Shown: in pieces, positions 38,810-49,799 of the stretch
Layout of the letters: each line of letters opens with the position of its first letter
How positions within the stretch are numbered: the stretch's first letter is position 1
NCBI RefSeq assembly: GCF_007713465.1
Contig: NZ_VMSG01000006.1
Coordinates: forward strand, 163,673 to 227,672
Direction of reading: 5' to 3'
Length of the DNA: 64,000 nucleotides
Origin: Pseudomonas sp. H3(2019)
Lineage (GTDB): Bacteria > Pseudomonadota > Gammaproteobacteria > Pseudomonadales > Pseudomonadaceae
Notes under the pieces: model-generated
What the model was told of the DNA's origin: nothing
What the model saw: the letters and a program-made list of their open reading frames with translations, nothing else
Databases searched by the model: none
Translations under genes and position numbers: made by a program

Positions 38810-39354
38810 TACTGGGCCTTCTGCTCGTCGGTTTTCTTTTTCGGCTGGATAACCATATCGACCCGTGGGCGCGGTGCGGTGACCGAGGCACCGGTAGCGC
38901 GGCCTGCATTAGCAACCTGCTTGACGGTGTCGTAGACGATTTTCTCGCCTTCGGTGGTGTTGCCTTCGTTGATCACTTTGGCGCGGTCGATCAGTACGAT
39001 GCGGTTTTGCGCAGCATGGTACTGGATAGTCACCCCGTAGCCCTGGACGGGTTTCGTATCGGTCGGCTTTTGCAGCTGCTCGAAATACGCCAGGTTGCCC
39101 ACCGAGGTCACGACATCGATATCGCCGGCCTTGGTGCGGGTGATGGTCACGGTGTTGCCTTTGATGATCATCGAGCCCTGGGTAATGATCACGTCGCCCT
39201 TGTAGGTGGCCACGCCATTCTTGTCGTCCAGCTGAGCATCGTCAGCCTGAATGCGAATGGGTTGCTGGCTATCGTTCGGCAGAGCCCAGGCGCTCACGCT
39301 TCCCAGTGCTGCGCCCAGACTGAGCAAAATAGGGAGAGTTTTAACGAGCCTCAT
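38809..39354 (-). CDS. lptA: LPS periplasmic bridge protein LptA
   Basis: 181 residues. Signal peptide [24 protein letters not shown], then the OstA/LptA beta-jellyroll with [36 protein letters not shown]. The C-terminal tail is basic ([17 protein letters not shown]). It polymerises between LptC and LptD to carry LPS. It overlaps lptC by 14 bases and lptB by one base. Confidence 0.97.
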   Translation of the reverse strand: MRLVKTLPILLSLGAALGSVSAWALPNDSQQPIRIQADDAQLDDKNGVATYKGDVIITQGSMIIKGNTVTITRTKAGDIDVVTSVGNLAYFEQLQKPTDTKPVQGYGVTIQYHAAQNRIVLIDRAKVINEGNTTEGEKIVYDTVKQVANAGRATGASVTAPRPRVDMVIQPKKKTDEQKAQ

Positions 39355-39913
39355 ACTGTCCTCTTACGTTCGATAGCAGGTGTATCCTGCTGTCTTTCAA
39401 ATACGCTTTCATTCCGTTACCCGTCGATACACCACCAGCGCCGTCGATTCTAACGGCTTGCTGGGTCTGCGCATATTGCTGTTGCGGGAATACAGTCATA
39501 CGACTACTGGTAATCAGCATCGGGCGGTTCTGCTCGTCGGTGCGTGCAATACGTACCGAGTCGATCAATTCAACTTCAGTGCCGCCTGAATTGACCTCGC
39601 CACGCTCGCTCTGGACGTGCCAAGGGAACGCGGTGCCCCGATACATGTTCAGGTCGGGGTTGGTCAGCAGGGTGATGTCGGTCGCTTTGACGTGCTCGAC
39701 CTTGTCGGACGTCATGTCGTACTGCAATTTGCCATCGGGCAGGTACTGCACGCTGTGGGCGTTGATGGCGTAGTAGTCGATCTGGCTCTCGTCGACGTGC
39801 ACTACCGGCTTGTCGAGAAAGCGTTCCGGGCTGATATTCCAGTAGCCAACGGCCGCGAGCAACGCGGCAATGACCCCGAAAAACAGTATGTTACGAATCT
39901 TCTTGCTCAGCAT
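39341..39913 (-). CDS. lptC: LPS export protein LptC
   Basis: 190 residues from ATG 39913 (MLSKKIRNILFFGVIAALLAAVGYW), a single membrane anchor followed by a periplasmic LptC jellyroll (YYAINAHSVQYLPDGKLQYDMTSDKVEHV). A longer frame upstream lacks a ribosome site. It receives LPS from LptBFG and hands it to LptA. It overlaps lptA and lies 7 bases after kdsC. Confidence 0.96.
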   Translation of the reverse strand: MLSKKIRNILFFGVIAALLAAVGYWNISPERFLDKPVVHVDESQIDYYAINAHSVQYLPDGKLQYDMTSDKVEHVKATDITLLTNPDLNMYRGTAFPWHVQSERGEVNSGGTEVELIDSVRIARTDEQNRPMLITSSRMTVFPQQQYAQTQQAVRIDGAGGVSTGNGMKAYLKDSRIHLLSNVRGQYEAR

Positions 39914-39920
39914 AAGTGGC

Positions 39921-40445
39921 TCACAGGTACGCGGCATTAGCCGCTTCAAGGTTGCCCTGGGCGCGCAGGATCAGTTCACAGAACTCGCGAGCGGCACCTT
40001 CGCCGCCACGGGCCTGAGTGATGCCGTGAGCGTGTTCGCGGACGAAGCTGGCGGCATTGGCCACTGCCATGCCCAGGCCAACGCGGCGAATCACCGGCAG
40101 ATCCGGCAGGTCGTCACCCAGGTAGGCAACCTGTTCATAGCTTAGGCCCAGTTGTGCCAGAAGCTCGTCGAGCACCACCAGTTTGTCCTCGCGACCCTGA
40201 TACAGGTGAGGAATGCCGAGGTTTTTGGCGCGTCGCTCGACCACCGGGGTCTTGCGTCCGCTGATGATGGCAGTCGTCACGCCGGAGGCCATCAGCATCT
40301 TGATGCCCTGGCCGTCGAGGGTGTTGAAGGTCTTGAATTCGCTGCCGTCTTCGAGAAAGTACAGGCGACCGTCGGTCAGCACGCCATCGACGTCGAAAAC
40401 CGCAAGCTTGATGTTTTTGCCGCGCTGCAGCAGGTCCGCACTCAT
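39921..40445 (-). CDS. kdsC: 3-deoxy-D-manno-octulosonate 8-phosphate phosphatase
   Basis: 174 residues, HAD superfamily without cap domain. Nucleophile motif I VFDVDGVLTDGRLYF, Ser/Thr motif ISGRKT and motif III/IV with AYLGDDLPDLPVI. It forms tetramers and removes phosphate from Kdo-8-P to give Kdo for the LPS inner core. Its start overlaps the kdsD stop by one base. Confidence 0.97.
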   Translation of the reverse strand: MSADLLQRGKNIKLAVFDVDGVLTDGRLYFLEDGSEFKTFNTLDGQGIKMLMASGVTTAIISGRKTPVVERRAKNLGIPHLYQGREDKLVVLDELLAQLGLSYEQVAYLGDDLPDLPVIRRVGLGMAVANAASFVREHAHGITQARGGEGAAREFCELILRAQGNLEAANAAYL

Positions 40446-41419
40446 TACATTACTCCTGCACGCAGCAAATCGTGCATGTTCAAGGCGCCCACCGGACGGT
40501 CCTCGCTGTCGACCACCACCAGTGCGTTGATTTTGTGGTCTTCCATGATTTTCAGGGCTTCGGCAGCGAGCATTTCGGCGCGTGCAGTCTTGCCATGAGG
40601 GGTCATGACGTCGTCGATGGTGGCTTGATGGATGTCGATGGTCCGGTCCAGTGTGCGGCGCAGGTCGCCGTCCGTGAAAATGCCGGCGAGTTTACCGTCA
40701 GCTTCCAGTACCACGGTCATGCCCAGACCCTTGCGGGTCATTTCTATCAGCGCGTCTTTGAGCGGCGTGCCGCGCATGACTTGCGGCAATTCCTGGCCCG
40801 CGTGCATGACGTTTTCGACCTTTAGCAATAACCGGCGACCCAGAGCGCCGCCGGGGTGTGAAAACGCGAAATCTTCGGCAGTGAAGCCGCGGGCTTCCAG
40901 CAAGGCGACGGCCAGTGCATCACCCATTACCAGCGCCGCCGTGGTGGAGGAGGTCGGTGCCAGGTTCAGCGGGCAGGCTTCGTGCTCGACATGAACATTG
41001 AGGTTCACTTCGGCGGCCTTGGCCAGCGGCGAATCAGGATTGCCGGTCAGGCTGATCAGCTTGATGCCCAGACGCTTGATCAGTGGCAGCAGCGTGACGA
41101 TTTCGTTGGTGGAGCCGGAGTTCGACAGCGCGAGGATGATGTCATCGCGAGTGATCATGCCCATGTCGCCGTGACTGGCTTCGGCCGGATGTACGAAAAA
41201 AGCCGTGGTACCGGTGCTGGCGAGGGTGGCGGCAATCTTGTTGCCGATGTGCCCGGATTTGCCCATGCCGACCACGACTACGCGGCCTTTGCTGGCCAGA
41301 ATCATCTCGCAAGCGCGTACGAAATCTGCGTCGATGTGGGCTAGCAAGCCTTCCACGGCTTCAAGCTCGAGGCGGATGGTGCGTTGTGCTGATTGAATCA
41401 GGTCGCTGGATTGGCTCAT
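40445..41419 (-). CDS. kdsD: D-arabinose 5-phosphate isomerase
   Basis: 324 residues from ATG 41419 (MSQSSDLIQSAQRTIRLELEAVEGL). SIS domain (VVVGMGKSGHIGNKIAATLASTGT...AEASHGDMGMI), then two CBS domains (from about 205). It converts ribulose-5-P to arabinose-5-P, the first step to Kdo. First gene of kdsD-kdsC-lptC-lptA-lptB, a tightly overlapped operon that links Kdo synthesis to LPS transport. Divergent from mlaF. Confidence 0.97.
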   Translation of the reverse strand: MSQSSDLIQSAQRTIRLELEAVEGLLAHIDADFVRACEMILASKGRVVVVGMGKSGHIGNKIAATLASTGTTAFFVHPAEASHGDMGMITRDDIILALSNSGSTNEIVTLLPLIKRLGIKLISLTGNPDSPLAKAAEVNLNVHVEHEACPLNLAPTSSTTAALVMGDALAVALLEARGFTAEDFAFSHPGGALGRRLLLKVENVMHAGQELPQVMRGTPLKDALIEMTRKGLGMTVVLEADGKLAGIFTDGDLRRTLDRTIDIHQATIDDVMTPHGKTARAEMLAAEALKIMEDHKINALVVVDSEDRPVGALNMHDLLRAGVM

Positions 41420-41696
41420 GTCAGAAATCGTATAGCCTGATGAAAAGGCGGCGATTATAGCGGTAATGAGCAAATCCCTCACGTTAGTTCGTCGTGCTTT
41501 ATTCAGGCGACTCCCGCAAATGCTGAAACTTGGTTTTTTTTGCCTGTCTTGATGCTGAACGCCGCAGGCTTCGGCCTTGGGCGCTTTGCATTAGCAGTGA
41601 TATAGTTCGTCGCCAGTTCGGCCTGCCCAGGATGTTGTGTGCTCTCGGCAGGGAGCACGGCGTCCGAGTGAGAGGCTTGCATCGCAAGGAGTTTAG
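41420..41696. other. Divergent promoter region kdsD / mlaF
   Basis: 277 bases without a gene. A weak plus-strand promoter candidate for mla is TTGGGC (41577-41582) with TATAGT (41601-41606), spaced by 18. AAGGAG precedes mlaF. No palindromic operator was seen. Confidence 0.4.
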
Positions 41697-42506
41697 ATGA
41701 GTGCCGATAACGCCTACGCGGTCGAGCTGAAGGGAGTGTCCTTCAAGCGCGGCGCGCGCAGCATTTTCAATAATGTCGATATTCGCATTCCGCGCGGCAA
41801 GGTTACCGGCATCATGGGACCTTCCGGTTGCGGAAAAACCACGCTGCTACGCTTGATGGGCGCGCAGTTACGCCCTTCAGGTGGCGAAGTGTGGGTCAAC
41901 GGGCAAAATTTGCCCACGCTGTCTCGTAGCGACCTGTTCGATGCGCGCAAGCATATGGGCGTGCTGTTTCAGAGCGGTGCGCTGTTTACGGACCTCGATG
42001 TTTTCGAAAACATCGCCTTTCCGCTGCGTGTTCATACCCAGCTTCCGGATGAAATGATCCGTGACATCGTCTTGCTCAAATTGCAGGCGGTAGGGTTGCG
42101 CGGTGCCATCGACCTGATGCCCGATGAGTTGTCCGGCGGCATGAAGCGCCGTGTTGCGCTGGCACGGGCGATTGCGCTCGATCCGCAGATTCTGATGTAC
42201 GACGAGCCTTTTGTGGGGCAGGACCCAATCGCTATGGGCGTTCTGGTGCGCCTGATCCGCCTGCTCAACGACGCCTTGGGCATCACCAGTATCGTGGTCT
42301 CCCATGATCTGGCCGAAACTGCGAGTATTGCCGACTACCTGTACGTCGTAGGCGATGGGCAGGTGTTGGGGCAGGGGACTCCCGATGAACTGATGAATTC
42401 CGATAATCCGCGGATTCACCAATTCATGAAGGGTGATCCAGACGGGCCGGTACCGTTCCACTTTCCAGCGACGGATTACCGCGCAGATCTTCTGGGGAAG
42501 CGCTGA
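41697..42506 (+). CDS. mlaF: Phospholipid ABC transporter ATPase MlaF
   Basis: 269 residues. Walker [10 protein letters not shown] (from residue 41), Q-loop [22 protein letters not shown] typical of the Mce/Mla type, signature [16 protein letters not shown] and Walker [14 protein letters not shown]. It energises the MlaFEDB inner-membrane complex that maintains outer-membrane lipid asymmetry. First gene of mlaFEDCB; its stop overlaps the mlaE start by one base. Confidence 0.97.
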   Translation: MSADNAYAVELKGVSFKRGARSIFNNVDIRIPRGKVTGIMGPSGCGKTTLLRLMGAQLRPSGGEVWVNGQNLPTLSRSDLFDARKHMGVLFQSGALFTDLDVFENIAFPLRVHTQLPDEMIRDIVLLKLQAVGLRGAIDLMPDELSGGMKRRVALARAIALDPQILMYDEPFVGQDPIAMGVLVRLIRLLNDALGITSIVVSHDLAETASIADYLYVVGDGQVLGQGTPDELMNSDNPRIHQFMKGDPDGPVPFHFPATDYRADLLGKR

Positions 42507-43303
42507 TGCGCAAGACTTCACTAATAGAGAGAGTTCGTCGATTCGGCCAGGCCGGCATCGACAGCGTCGCGGTGCTCGGCCGTTCATCACTGTTCCTGTT
42601 TCACGCCCTGCTGGGGCGTGGTGGCGTCAGTGGTGCATTTGGCTTGCTGGTCAAACAGTTGCACTCGGTCGGCGTGATGTCCCTGGTGATCATCGTGGTC
42701 TCCGGGATATTCATCGGGATGGTGCTGGCGCTGCAAGGCTTCAACATTTTGTCCAGTTACGGTTCGGAGCAGGCGGTCGGGCAGATGGTTGCGCTGACGC
42801 TGTTGCGTGAACTCGGGCCGGTGGTGACCGCGTTGCTGTTCGCCGGGCGTGCCGGTTCTGCATTGACTGCCGAGATCGGCAACATGAAGTCCACCGAGCA
42901 GTTGTCCAGTCTGGAAATGATTGGCGTCGACCCGCTCAAGTACATTATTGCCCCTCGTCTGTGGGCGGGCTTCATCTCCCTTCCAGTGCTGGCGATGATT
43001 TTCAGTGTGGTCGGGATCTGGGGTGGCTCCTGGGTGGCCGTCGACTGGTTGGGTGTGTATGAAGGTTCCTACTGGTCGAACATGCAAAACAGCGTGACGT
43101 TCGATGGAGACGTGTTCAATGGCATTATTAAAAGCATCGTCTTTGCCTTTGTCGTGACCTGGATTGCCGTATTCCAAGGCTATGACTGCGAGCCCACTTC
43201 CGAAGGGATCAGTCGTGCCACCACCAAAACCGTGGTGTATGCCTCATTGGCCATTCTCGGCCTGGACTTTATTTTGACTGCCTTGATGTTTGGAGATTTC
43301 TGA
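42506..43303 (+). CDS. mlaE: Phospholipid ABC transporter permease MlaE
   Basis: 265 residues, five or six membrane helices of the MlaE/YrbE family, with the diagnostic [69 protein letters not shown] and [21 protein letters not shown]. It forms the membrane channel between MlaF and the MlaD ring. It overlaps both neighbours by one base. Confidence 0.97.
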   Translation: MRKTSLIERVRRFGQAGIDSVAVLGRSSLFLFHALLGRGGVSGAFGLLVKQLHSVGVMSLVIIVVSGIFIGMVLALQGFNILSSYGSEQAVGQMVALTLLRELGPVVTALLFAGRAGSALTAEIGNMKSTEQLSSLEMIGVDPLKYIIAPRLWAGFISLPVLAMIFSVVGIWGGSWVAVDWLGVYEGSYWSNMQNSVTFDGDVFNGIIKSIVFAFVVTWIAVFQGYDCEPTSEGISRATTKTVVYASLAILGLDFILTALMFGDF

Positions 43304-43770
43304 TGCAAAACCGCACCCTGGAAATCGGTGTCGGCCTTTTCTTGCTGGCTGGCATCCTGGCTTTAGTGTTGCTTGCCCTGCGGGTCAGTGGACTGTCCCC
43401 TGTTTCGAGCACCGACAGCTATAAACTTTATGCGTATTTCGACAATATCGCCGGTTTGACGGTCAGATCAAAAGTGACCATGGCCGGTGTGACTATCGGC
43501 AAGGTCACGGCAATCGATCTGGATCGCGACAGCTTCACCGGACGAGTGACCATGCAGCTGGAAAAACGGGTAGATAATCTGCCGACCGACTCCACTGCAT
43601 CTATCCTCACGGCAGGCCTGTTGGGTGAGAAATACATCGGTATCAGCGTGGGCGGGGAACAGGCCCTGCTCAAGGATGGCGGGACCATCCATGACACGCA
43701 GTCGTCGCTGGTGCTCGAAGACCTGATCGGTAAATTCCTGCTCAATACCGTTAGCAAAGACGCCAAATAA
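43303..43770 (+). CDS. mlaD: Phospholipid-binding MCE protein MlaD
   Basis: 155 residues. One N-terminal membrane helix (GVGLFLLAGILALVLLALRVSGL), then a single MCE domain (YKLYAYFDNIAGLTVRSKVTMAGVTIGKVTAIDLD...TASILTAGLLGEKYIGISVGG). It hexamerises in the periplasm as the lipid tunnel on top of MlaE. 11 bases before mlaC. Confidence 0.97.
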   Translation: MQNRTLEIGVGLFLLAGILALVLLALRVSGLSPVSSTDSYKLYAYFDNIAGLTVRSKVTMAGVTIGKVTAIDLDRDSFTGRVTMQLEKRVDNLPTDSTASILTAGLLGEKYIGISVGGEQALLKDGGTIHDTQSSLVLEDLIGKFLLNTVSKDAK

Positions 43771-43781
43771 GGAGTTTTTTC

Positions 43782-44441
43782 ATGATCTCAACCTTGCGAC
43801 GTGGCCTGTTGGTATTACTGGCGGTCCTGCCGTTCATGGATAACGCCGTGGCTGCGCAGTCCGCGCACGATATCGTGCAGGACACCACCAATCGGTTGCT
43901 CGCCGATCTGTCGGCCAATAAAGCGAAGTACAAGCAGGATCCGAACGGTTTCTACGATGCCTTGAACACCATCGTCGGGCCCGTGGTGGATGCCGAGGGC
44001 ATCTCCAAGAGCATCATGACGGTCAAGTACTCGCGCAATGCCACACCTGCGCAAATGAAAACCTTTGAGGATAACTTCAAGCGCGGCCTGTTCCAGTTCT
44101 ATGGCAATGCTTTGCTTGAGTACAACAATCAGGGCATTACCGTTGATGCGGCCAAGGATGAATCGGGAGACCGTACCAGCGTTGGCATGACGGTCAAAGG
44201 CAGCAATGGCGCGATCTATCCTGTGTCCTACACACTGGAAAAGATCAATGGCGAGTGGAAGCTGCGTAACGTGATCATCAACGGCATCAACATTGGCAAG
44301 CTGTTCCGTGATCAGTTCAGCGACGCGATGCAGCGCAATGGCAATAACCTGGACGCGACCATCAATGGTTGGGCCGGTGAAGTCGCCAAAGCCAAGGAAA
44401 AGACCGACGCAGAAACGACTCAGAAGAAGCCCGCCCAATGA
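43782..44441 (+). CDS. mlaC: Periplasmic phospholipid carrier MlaC
   Basis: 219 residues. Signal peptide MISTLRRGLLVLLAVLPFMDNAVAAQS, then the MlaC/Ttg2D fold (HDIVQDTTNRLLADLSANKAKYKQDPNGFYDALNTIVGPVVD...KINGEWKLRNVIINGINIGKLFRDQF). The C-terminal tail is Lys/Glu-rich. It shuttles phospholipids between MlaA and MlaFEDB. It overlaps mlaB by 4 bases. Confidence 0.96.
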   Translation: MISTLRRGLLVLLAVLPFMDNAVAAQSAHDIVQDTTNRLLADLSANKAKYKQDPNGFYDALNTIVGPVVDAEGISKSIMTVKYSRNATPAQMKTFEDNFKRGLFQFYGNALLEYNNQGITVDAAKDESGDRTSVGMTVKGSNGAIYPVSYTLEKINGEWKLRNVIINGINIGKLFRDQFSDAMQRNGNNLDATINGWAGEVAKAKEKTDAETTQKKPAQ

Positions 44442-44743
44442 GTGAGTCGGCTGTCAGCATGGGCGAGGCCGGTGAGCTGATGCTCAGCGGCGTACTCGAT
44501 TACCGTACCGGGCCGGCCCTGCGCAAGCAGGGCCAGGCCTTGATCAAGTCGAGCACGGCGTCAGCCCTGGTAGTTGATTGCTCGGGTGTGCAAAAGTCCA
44601 GCAGCGTCGGTTTGTCGTTGTTGCTGTGTTTCATGCGTGACGCGCAAGCGGCGGGCAAGGCGCTGAGTATCCGTGCCTTGCCTGACGACATGCGTGAAAT
44701 CGCTCAGGTCAGCGAATTGACCGAGCTGTTGGCACACCCCTAA
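44438..44743 (+). CDS. mlaB: STAS-domain protein MlaB
   Basis: 101 residues, a single STAS domain with the conserved SALVVDCSGVQKSSSVGLSLLLCFMRDA loop. It binds MlaF in the cytosol and stabilises or activates the transporter. The ATGA overlap with mlaC shows coupling. A strong terminator follows. Confidence 0.94.
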   Translation: MSESAVSMGEAGELMLSGVLDYRTGPALRKQGQALIKSSTASALVVDCSGVQKSSSVGLSLLLCFMRDAQAAGKALSIRALPDDMREIAQVSELTELLAHP

Positions 44744-44756
44744 CTATCATCTATAA

Positions 44757-44812
44757 AGAAGCCCCCCGTCAGAGTCCTGCTATGCGGGGTTCGCAGGCGC
44801 GGGGCTTTTTTG
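44757..44812 (+). terminator. Intrinsic terminator after mlaB
   Basis: An AAGCCCC...GGGGCTT outer stem with nested pairing inside is followed by TTTTT. It ends the mla operon 45 bases before the BolA-family gene. Confidence 0.85.
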
Positions 44813-44857
44813 TATGATGTCCGACCCGCGCGCACAGGGCGCCGATTGAGGTTGAGC

Positions 44858-46397
<1,540 letters not shown>

Positions 46398-46522
46398 TTT
46401 CTGCTTCATGGGCGCAGGGACGTGCCCGTTGATTTGTTGAGATCGAGCCCGTTACGGCTCGATGTGTGTCCGGCGCCATTTGCGACCGGGCATGAGTACC
46501 TTGATAAGGACTGACGTTTCCC

Positions 46523-47158
46523 ATGTTGACCATCGCACTGTCCAAGGGCCGCATCCTTGACGACACCCTGCCGCTTCTGGCTGAAGCGGGCATCGTGCCG
46601 ACCGAGAATCCGGACAAGAGCCGCAAGCTGATCATCCCCACGACCCAGGCCGATGTGCGCTTGCTGATCGTGCGCGCCACCGATGTGCCGACCTACGTCG
46701 AGCATGGTGCCGCTGACCTGGGCGTCGCCGGTAAAGATGTGCTGATGGAATACGGCGGCCAGGGCCTGTACGAGCCACTGGACCTGCAGATTGCCCAGTG
46801 CAAGCTGATGACCGCGGGCAAAGTCGGCGCAATCGAGCCCAAGGGCCGTCTGCGCATCGCCACCAAGTTCGTCAACGTTGCCAAGCGTTATTACGCCGAG
46901 CAGGGTCGTCAGGTCGACATCATCAAGCTTTATGGCTCGATGGAGCTGGCACCGCTGATCGGTCTGGCGGACAAGATCATCGACGTGGTCGATACCGGTA
47001 ACACGCTGCGGGCCAACGGCCTGGAGCCACAGGATTTCATTGCTGCCATCAGCTCCCGGCTGATCGTCAACAAAGCTTCGATGAAAATGCAGCACGCCCG
47101 TATCCAGGCGTTGATCGACACCCTGCGCAAGGCAGTGGAGTCTCGACACCGCGGCTGA
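46523..47158 (+). CDS. hisG: ATP phosphoribosyltransferase, short form
   Basis: 211 residues: the short HisG type, which lacks the C-terminal ACT-like regulatory domain and needs HisZ as partner. [23 protein letters not shown], then [22 protein letters not shown], then [34 protein letters not shown]. It starts histidine synthesis from ATP and PRPP. hisZ is not in the window. Confidence 0.97.
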   Translation: MLTIALSKGRILDDTLPLLAEAGIVPTENPDKSRKLIIPTTQADVRLLIVRATDVPTYVEHGAADLGVAGKDVLMEYGGQGLYEPLDLQIAQCKLMTAGKVGAIEPKGRLRIATKFVNVAKRYYAEQGRQVDIIKLYGSMELAPLIGLADKIIDVVDTGNTLRANGLEPQDFIAAISSRLIVNKASMKMQHARIQALIDTLRKAVESRHRG

Positions 47159-47211
47159 TTCACCTGCGCGACGTTAAGTCGCGCCCGTCTATCCGCCTCA
47201 TAGCCAGAATT

Positions 47212-47260
47212 CTCAGGTGCCCAAGCGGATCGAATGGTAGCTTCGGGCGCCTGAGTTTTT
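47212..47260 (+). terminator. Terminator-like hairpin between hisG and hisD
   Basis: CTCAGGTGCCC-AAGC pairs with GCTTCGGGCGCCTGAG (one G bulge and one G-U pair) and is followed by TTTTT. It ends 22 bases before the hisD ATG. A smaller hairpin (GCGCGAC/GTCGCGC) at 47167-47185 precedes it. Either hisD has its own promoter or the site works as an attenuator. Confidence 0.75.
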
Positions 47261-47282
47261 GCCAACCTATGAGGCTCTCGCT

Positions 47283-48608
47283 ATGACCGCACCGACTGCA
47301 ATTCGCCGACTCAACGCTGCTGACCCGGATTTCGCGCATCATCTGGATCATCTGCTGAGCTGGGAAAGTGTGTCTGACGACTCGGTCAATCAGCGGGTGC
47401 TGGACATCATCAAGGCTGTGCGTGAGCGCGGCGACGCGGCGCTGGTTGAATTCACCCAGAAGTTCGACGGCCTGCAAGTGGCGTCGATGGCCGACCTGAT
47501 CCTGCCGCGCGAGCGCCTGGAACTGGCACTGACCCGGATCACCGTGCCGCAGCGCGAAGCGCTGGAAAAAGCCGCGGCGCGGGTGCGCAGCTACCACGAA
47601 AAACAGAAGCAGGACTCCTGGAGCTACACCGAAGCCGACGGCACGGTGCTGGGCCAGAAGGTCACGCCGCTGGATCGCGCTGGTCTGTATGTCCCGGGTG
47701 GCAAGGCGTCTTATCCGTCTTCGGTGTTGATGAATGCGATTCCGGCCAAGGTGGCCGGCGTGACCGAAGTGGTCATGGTCGTACCGACGCCACGCGGTGA
47801 AGTCAACGAACTGGTGCTGGCGGCGGCGTGCATCGCTGGCGTCGACCGGGTGTTCACCATCGGCGGCGCGCAAGCCGTTGCCGCGCTGGCCTATGGCACC
47901 GAAAGCGTGCCAAAGGTCGACAAGGTCGTCGGCCCGGGCAACATCTATGTCGCCACCGCCAAGCGCCACGTGTTCGGCCAGGTCGGTATCGACATGATTG
48001 CCGGCCCTTCGGAAATCCTCGTGGTGTGCGATGGCCAGACCGATCCTGACTGGATCGCCATGGACCTGTTCTCCCAGGCCGAGCACGACGAAGACGCCCA
48101 GGCGATTCTGGTCAGCCCCGACGCCGGGTTCCTCGACAAGGTCGCGGCAAGCATTGCCAAACTGCTGCCGACCATGGAGCGCGCCGAAATCATCAACACC
48201 TCGATCAATGGCCGTGGTGCGCTGATTCAGGTTCGCGACATGCAGCAAGCCATCGATGTGGCCAACCGCATTGCGCCGGAACACCTGGAGCTGTCGGTGG
48301 CCGATCCGCAAGCCTGGTTGCCGCAGATCCGCCACGCCGGTGCGATCTTCATGGGCCGCCACACGTCCGAGGCTTTGGGCGATTACTGCGCCGGTCCCAA
48401 CCACGTGCTGCCGACTTCCGGCACCGCGCGTTTCTCCTCGCCGCTGGGTGTGTATGACTTCCAGAAACGTTCGTCGATCATCTTCTGCTCCGAGCAGGGT
48501 GCCTCCGAACTGGGCAAGACCGCTTCCGTGCTGGCCCGTGGCGAGTCGCTGACCGCTCACGCCCGCAGCGCCGAATACCGCATCGTTGACGACAAGCAGG
48601 GGAACTGA
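47283..48608 (+). CDS. hisD: Histidinol dehydrogenase
   Basis: 441 residues from ATG 47283; an eight-codon longer reading starting at a non-ATG codon inside the terminator region is rejected. [25 protein letters not shown], then [39 protein letters not shown], then zinc-site residues in [13 protein letters not shown] and [12 protein letters not shown]. It performs the last two oxidations from histidinol to histidine. It ends 2 bases before hisC. Confidence 0.98.
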   Translation: MTAPTAIRRLNAADPDFAHHLDHLLSWESVSDDSVNQRVLDIIKAVRERGDAALVEFTQKFDGLQVASMADLILPRERLELALTRITVPQREALEKAAARVRSYHEKQKQDSWSYTEADGTVLGQKVTPLDRAGLYVPGGKASYPSSVLMNAIPAKVAGVTEVVMVVPTPRGEVNELVLAAACIAGVDRVFTIGGAQAVAALAYGTESVPKVDKVVGPGNIYVATAKRHVFGQVGIDMIAGPSEILVVCDGQTDPDWIAMDLFSQAEHDEDAQAILVSPDAGFLDKVAASIAKLLPTMERAEIINTSINGRGALIQVRDMQQAIDVANRIAPEHLELSVADPQAWLPQIRHAGAIFMGRHTSEALGDYCAGPNHVLPTSGTARFSSPLGVYDFQKRSSIIFCSEQGASELGKTASVLARGESLTAHARSAEYRIVDDKQGN

Positions 48609-48610
48609 AC

Positions 48611-49663
48611 ATGAGCAAATTCTGGAGCCCGTTCGTCAAGAACCTGGTGCCTTACGTACCGGGCGAGCAGCCGAAACTGGCGAAGCTGGTCAAGCTCAAC
48701 ACCAACGAAAACCCTTACGGCCCATCGCCTAAAGCACTGGCGGCGATGCAGACCGAACTGAACGACAACCTGCGTCTGTACCCGGACCCCAACAGCGACC
48801 TGCTCAAGCAGACAGTGGCTGAGTATTACGGCGTACAGAGCAATCAGGTGTTCCTCGGCAATGGTTCCGATGAAGTCCTGGCGCACATCTTTCACGGTTT
48901 GCTGCAACACGATAAACCGCTGCTGTTCCCGGACATCAGCTACAGCTTTTATCCGGTGTATTGCGGCTTGTATGGCATTCCATTCGACGCGGTGCCGCTG
49001 GACGAGCAGTTCCAGATCCGCGTTGCGGACTATGCCAAGCCGAACGGCGGGATCATTTTCCCCAACCCGAATGCACCGACCGGTTGCCTGTTGGCGCTGG
49101 ACGCCGTAGAGCAAATCCTCAACGCCAGCCCTGATTCGGTGGTGGTGGTCGACGAAGCCTACATCGACTTCGGCGGCGAAACCGCAATCAGCCTGGTCGA
49201 CCGTTACCCGAACCTGCTGGTGACTCAGACCCTCTCCAAGTCGCGTTCGCTGGCCGGTTTGCGCGTGGGCCTTGCGGTGGGGCATCCGGATCTGATCGAG
49301 GCACTGGAGCGGATCAAGAACAGCTTCAACTCCTATCCTCTGGATCGCCTGGCGATTGTCGGTGCGGCAGCGGCGTTTGCCGATCGCGAGCACTTCGACA
49401 AGACCTGTCAGTTGGTGATCGACAGTCGCGAGTGGGTGGTCAAGCAATTGCAGGAGAAGGGCTTTGAGGTGTTGCCGTCGGCGGCGAACTTCATCTTCGC
49501 CCGTCACCCGCAGCATGACGCGTCCGGCCTGGCAGCGAAGTTGCGCGAGCAAGGCGTGATCGTCCGGCACTTCAAGCAGGAACGGATTGCCCAGTTCCTG
49601 CGCATCACCATCGGTACGCCAGAGCAGAACCAGGCGTTGATCGATGGCCTCGGCGACTTGTAA
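48611..49663 (+). CDS. hisC: Histidinol-phosphate aminotransferase
   Basis: 350 residues, PLP aminotransferase class [18 protein letters not shown] at the N-terminus, [15 protein letters not shown], the Asp-x-x-Tyr in [11 protein letters not shown] and the PLP lysine in [14 protein letters not shown]. It transaminates imidazole acetol phosphate. Co-transcribed with hisD. A REPIN follows. Confidence 0.97.
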   Translation: MSKFWSPFVKNLVPYVPGEQPKLAKLVKLNTNENPYGPSPKALAAMQTELNDNLRLYPDPNSDLLKQTVAEYYGVQSNQVFLGNGSDEVLAHIFHGLLQHDKPLLFPDISYSFYPVYCGLYGIPFDAVPLDEQFQIRVADYAKPNGGIIFPNPNAPTGCLLALDAVEQILNASPDSVVVVDEAYIDFGGETAISLVDRYPNLLVTQTLSKSRSLAGLRVGLAVGHPDLIEALERIKNSFNSYPLDRLAIVGAAAAFADREHFDKTCQLVIDSREWVVKQLQEKGFEVLPSAANFIFARHPQHDASGLAAKLREQGVIVRHFKQERIAQFLRITIGTPEQNQALIDGLGDL

Positions 49664-49676
49664 CACCCCCCAGACT

Positions 49677-49788
49677 GATCATTCCCGCGCTCTGCGTGGG
49701 AATGCCGCCATGGACGCTCTGCGTCCGCCTCGGGATGTGACGCGGAGCGTCACGGGATGCATTCCCACGCAGAGCGTGGGAACGATCA
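49677..49788. repeat. REPIN, 112 bp, three-hairpin GTTCCCACGC family
   Basis: Outer REP palindromes in inverted orientation (GATCATTCCCGCGC... and ...GCGTGGGAACGATCA) flank two inner hairpins (GGACGC/GCGTCC and GTGACGC/GCGTCAC). A unit of the same length and architecture lies at 54873-54984. Confidence 0.85.
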
Positions 49789-49799
49789 TTAGCCAACGC

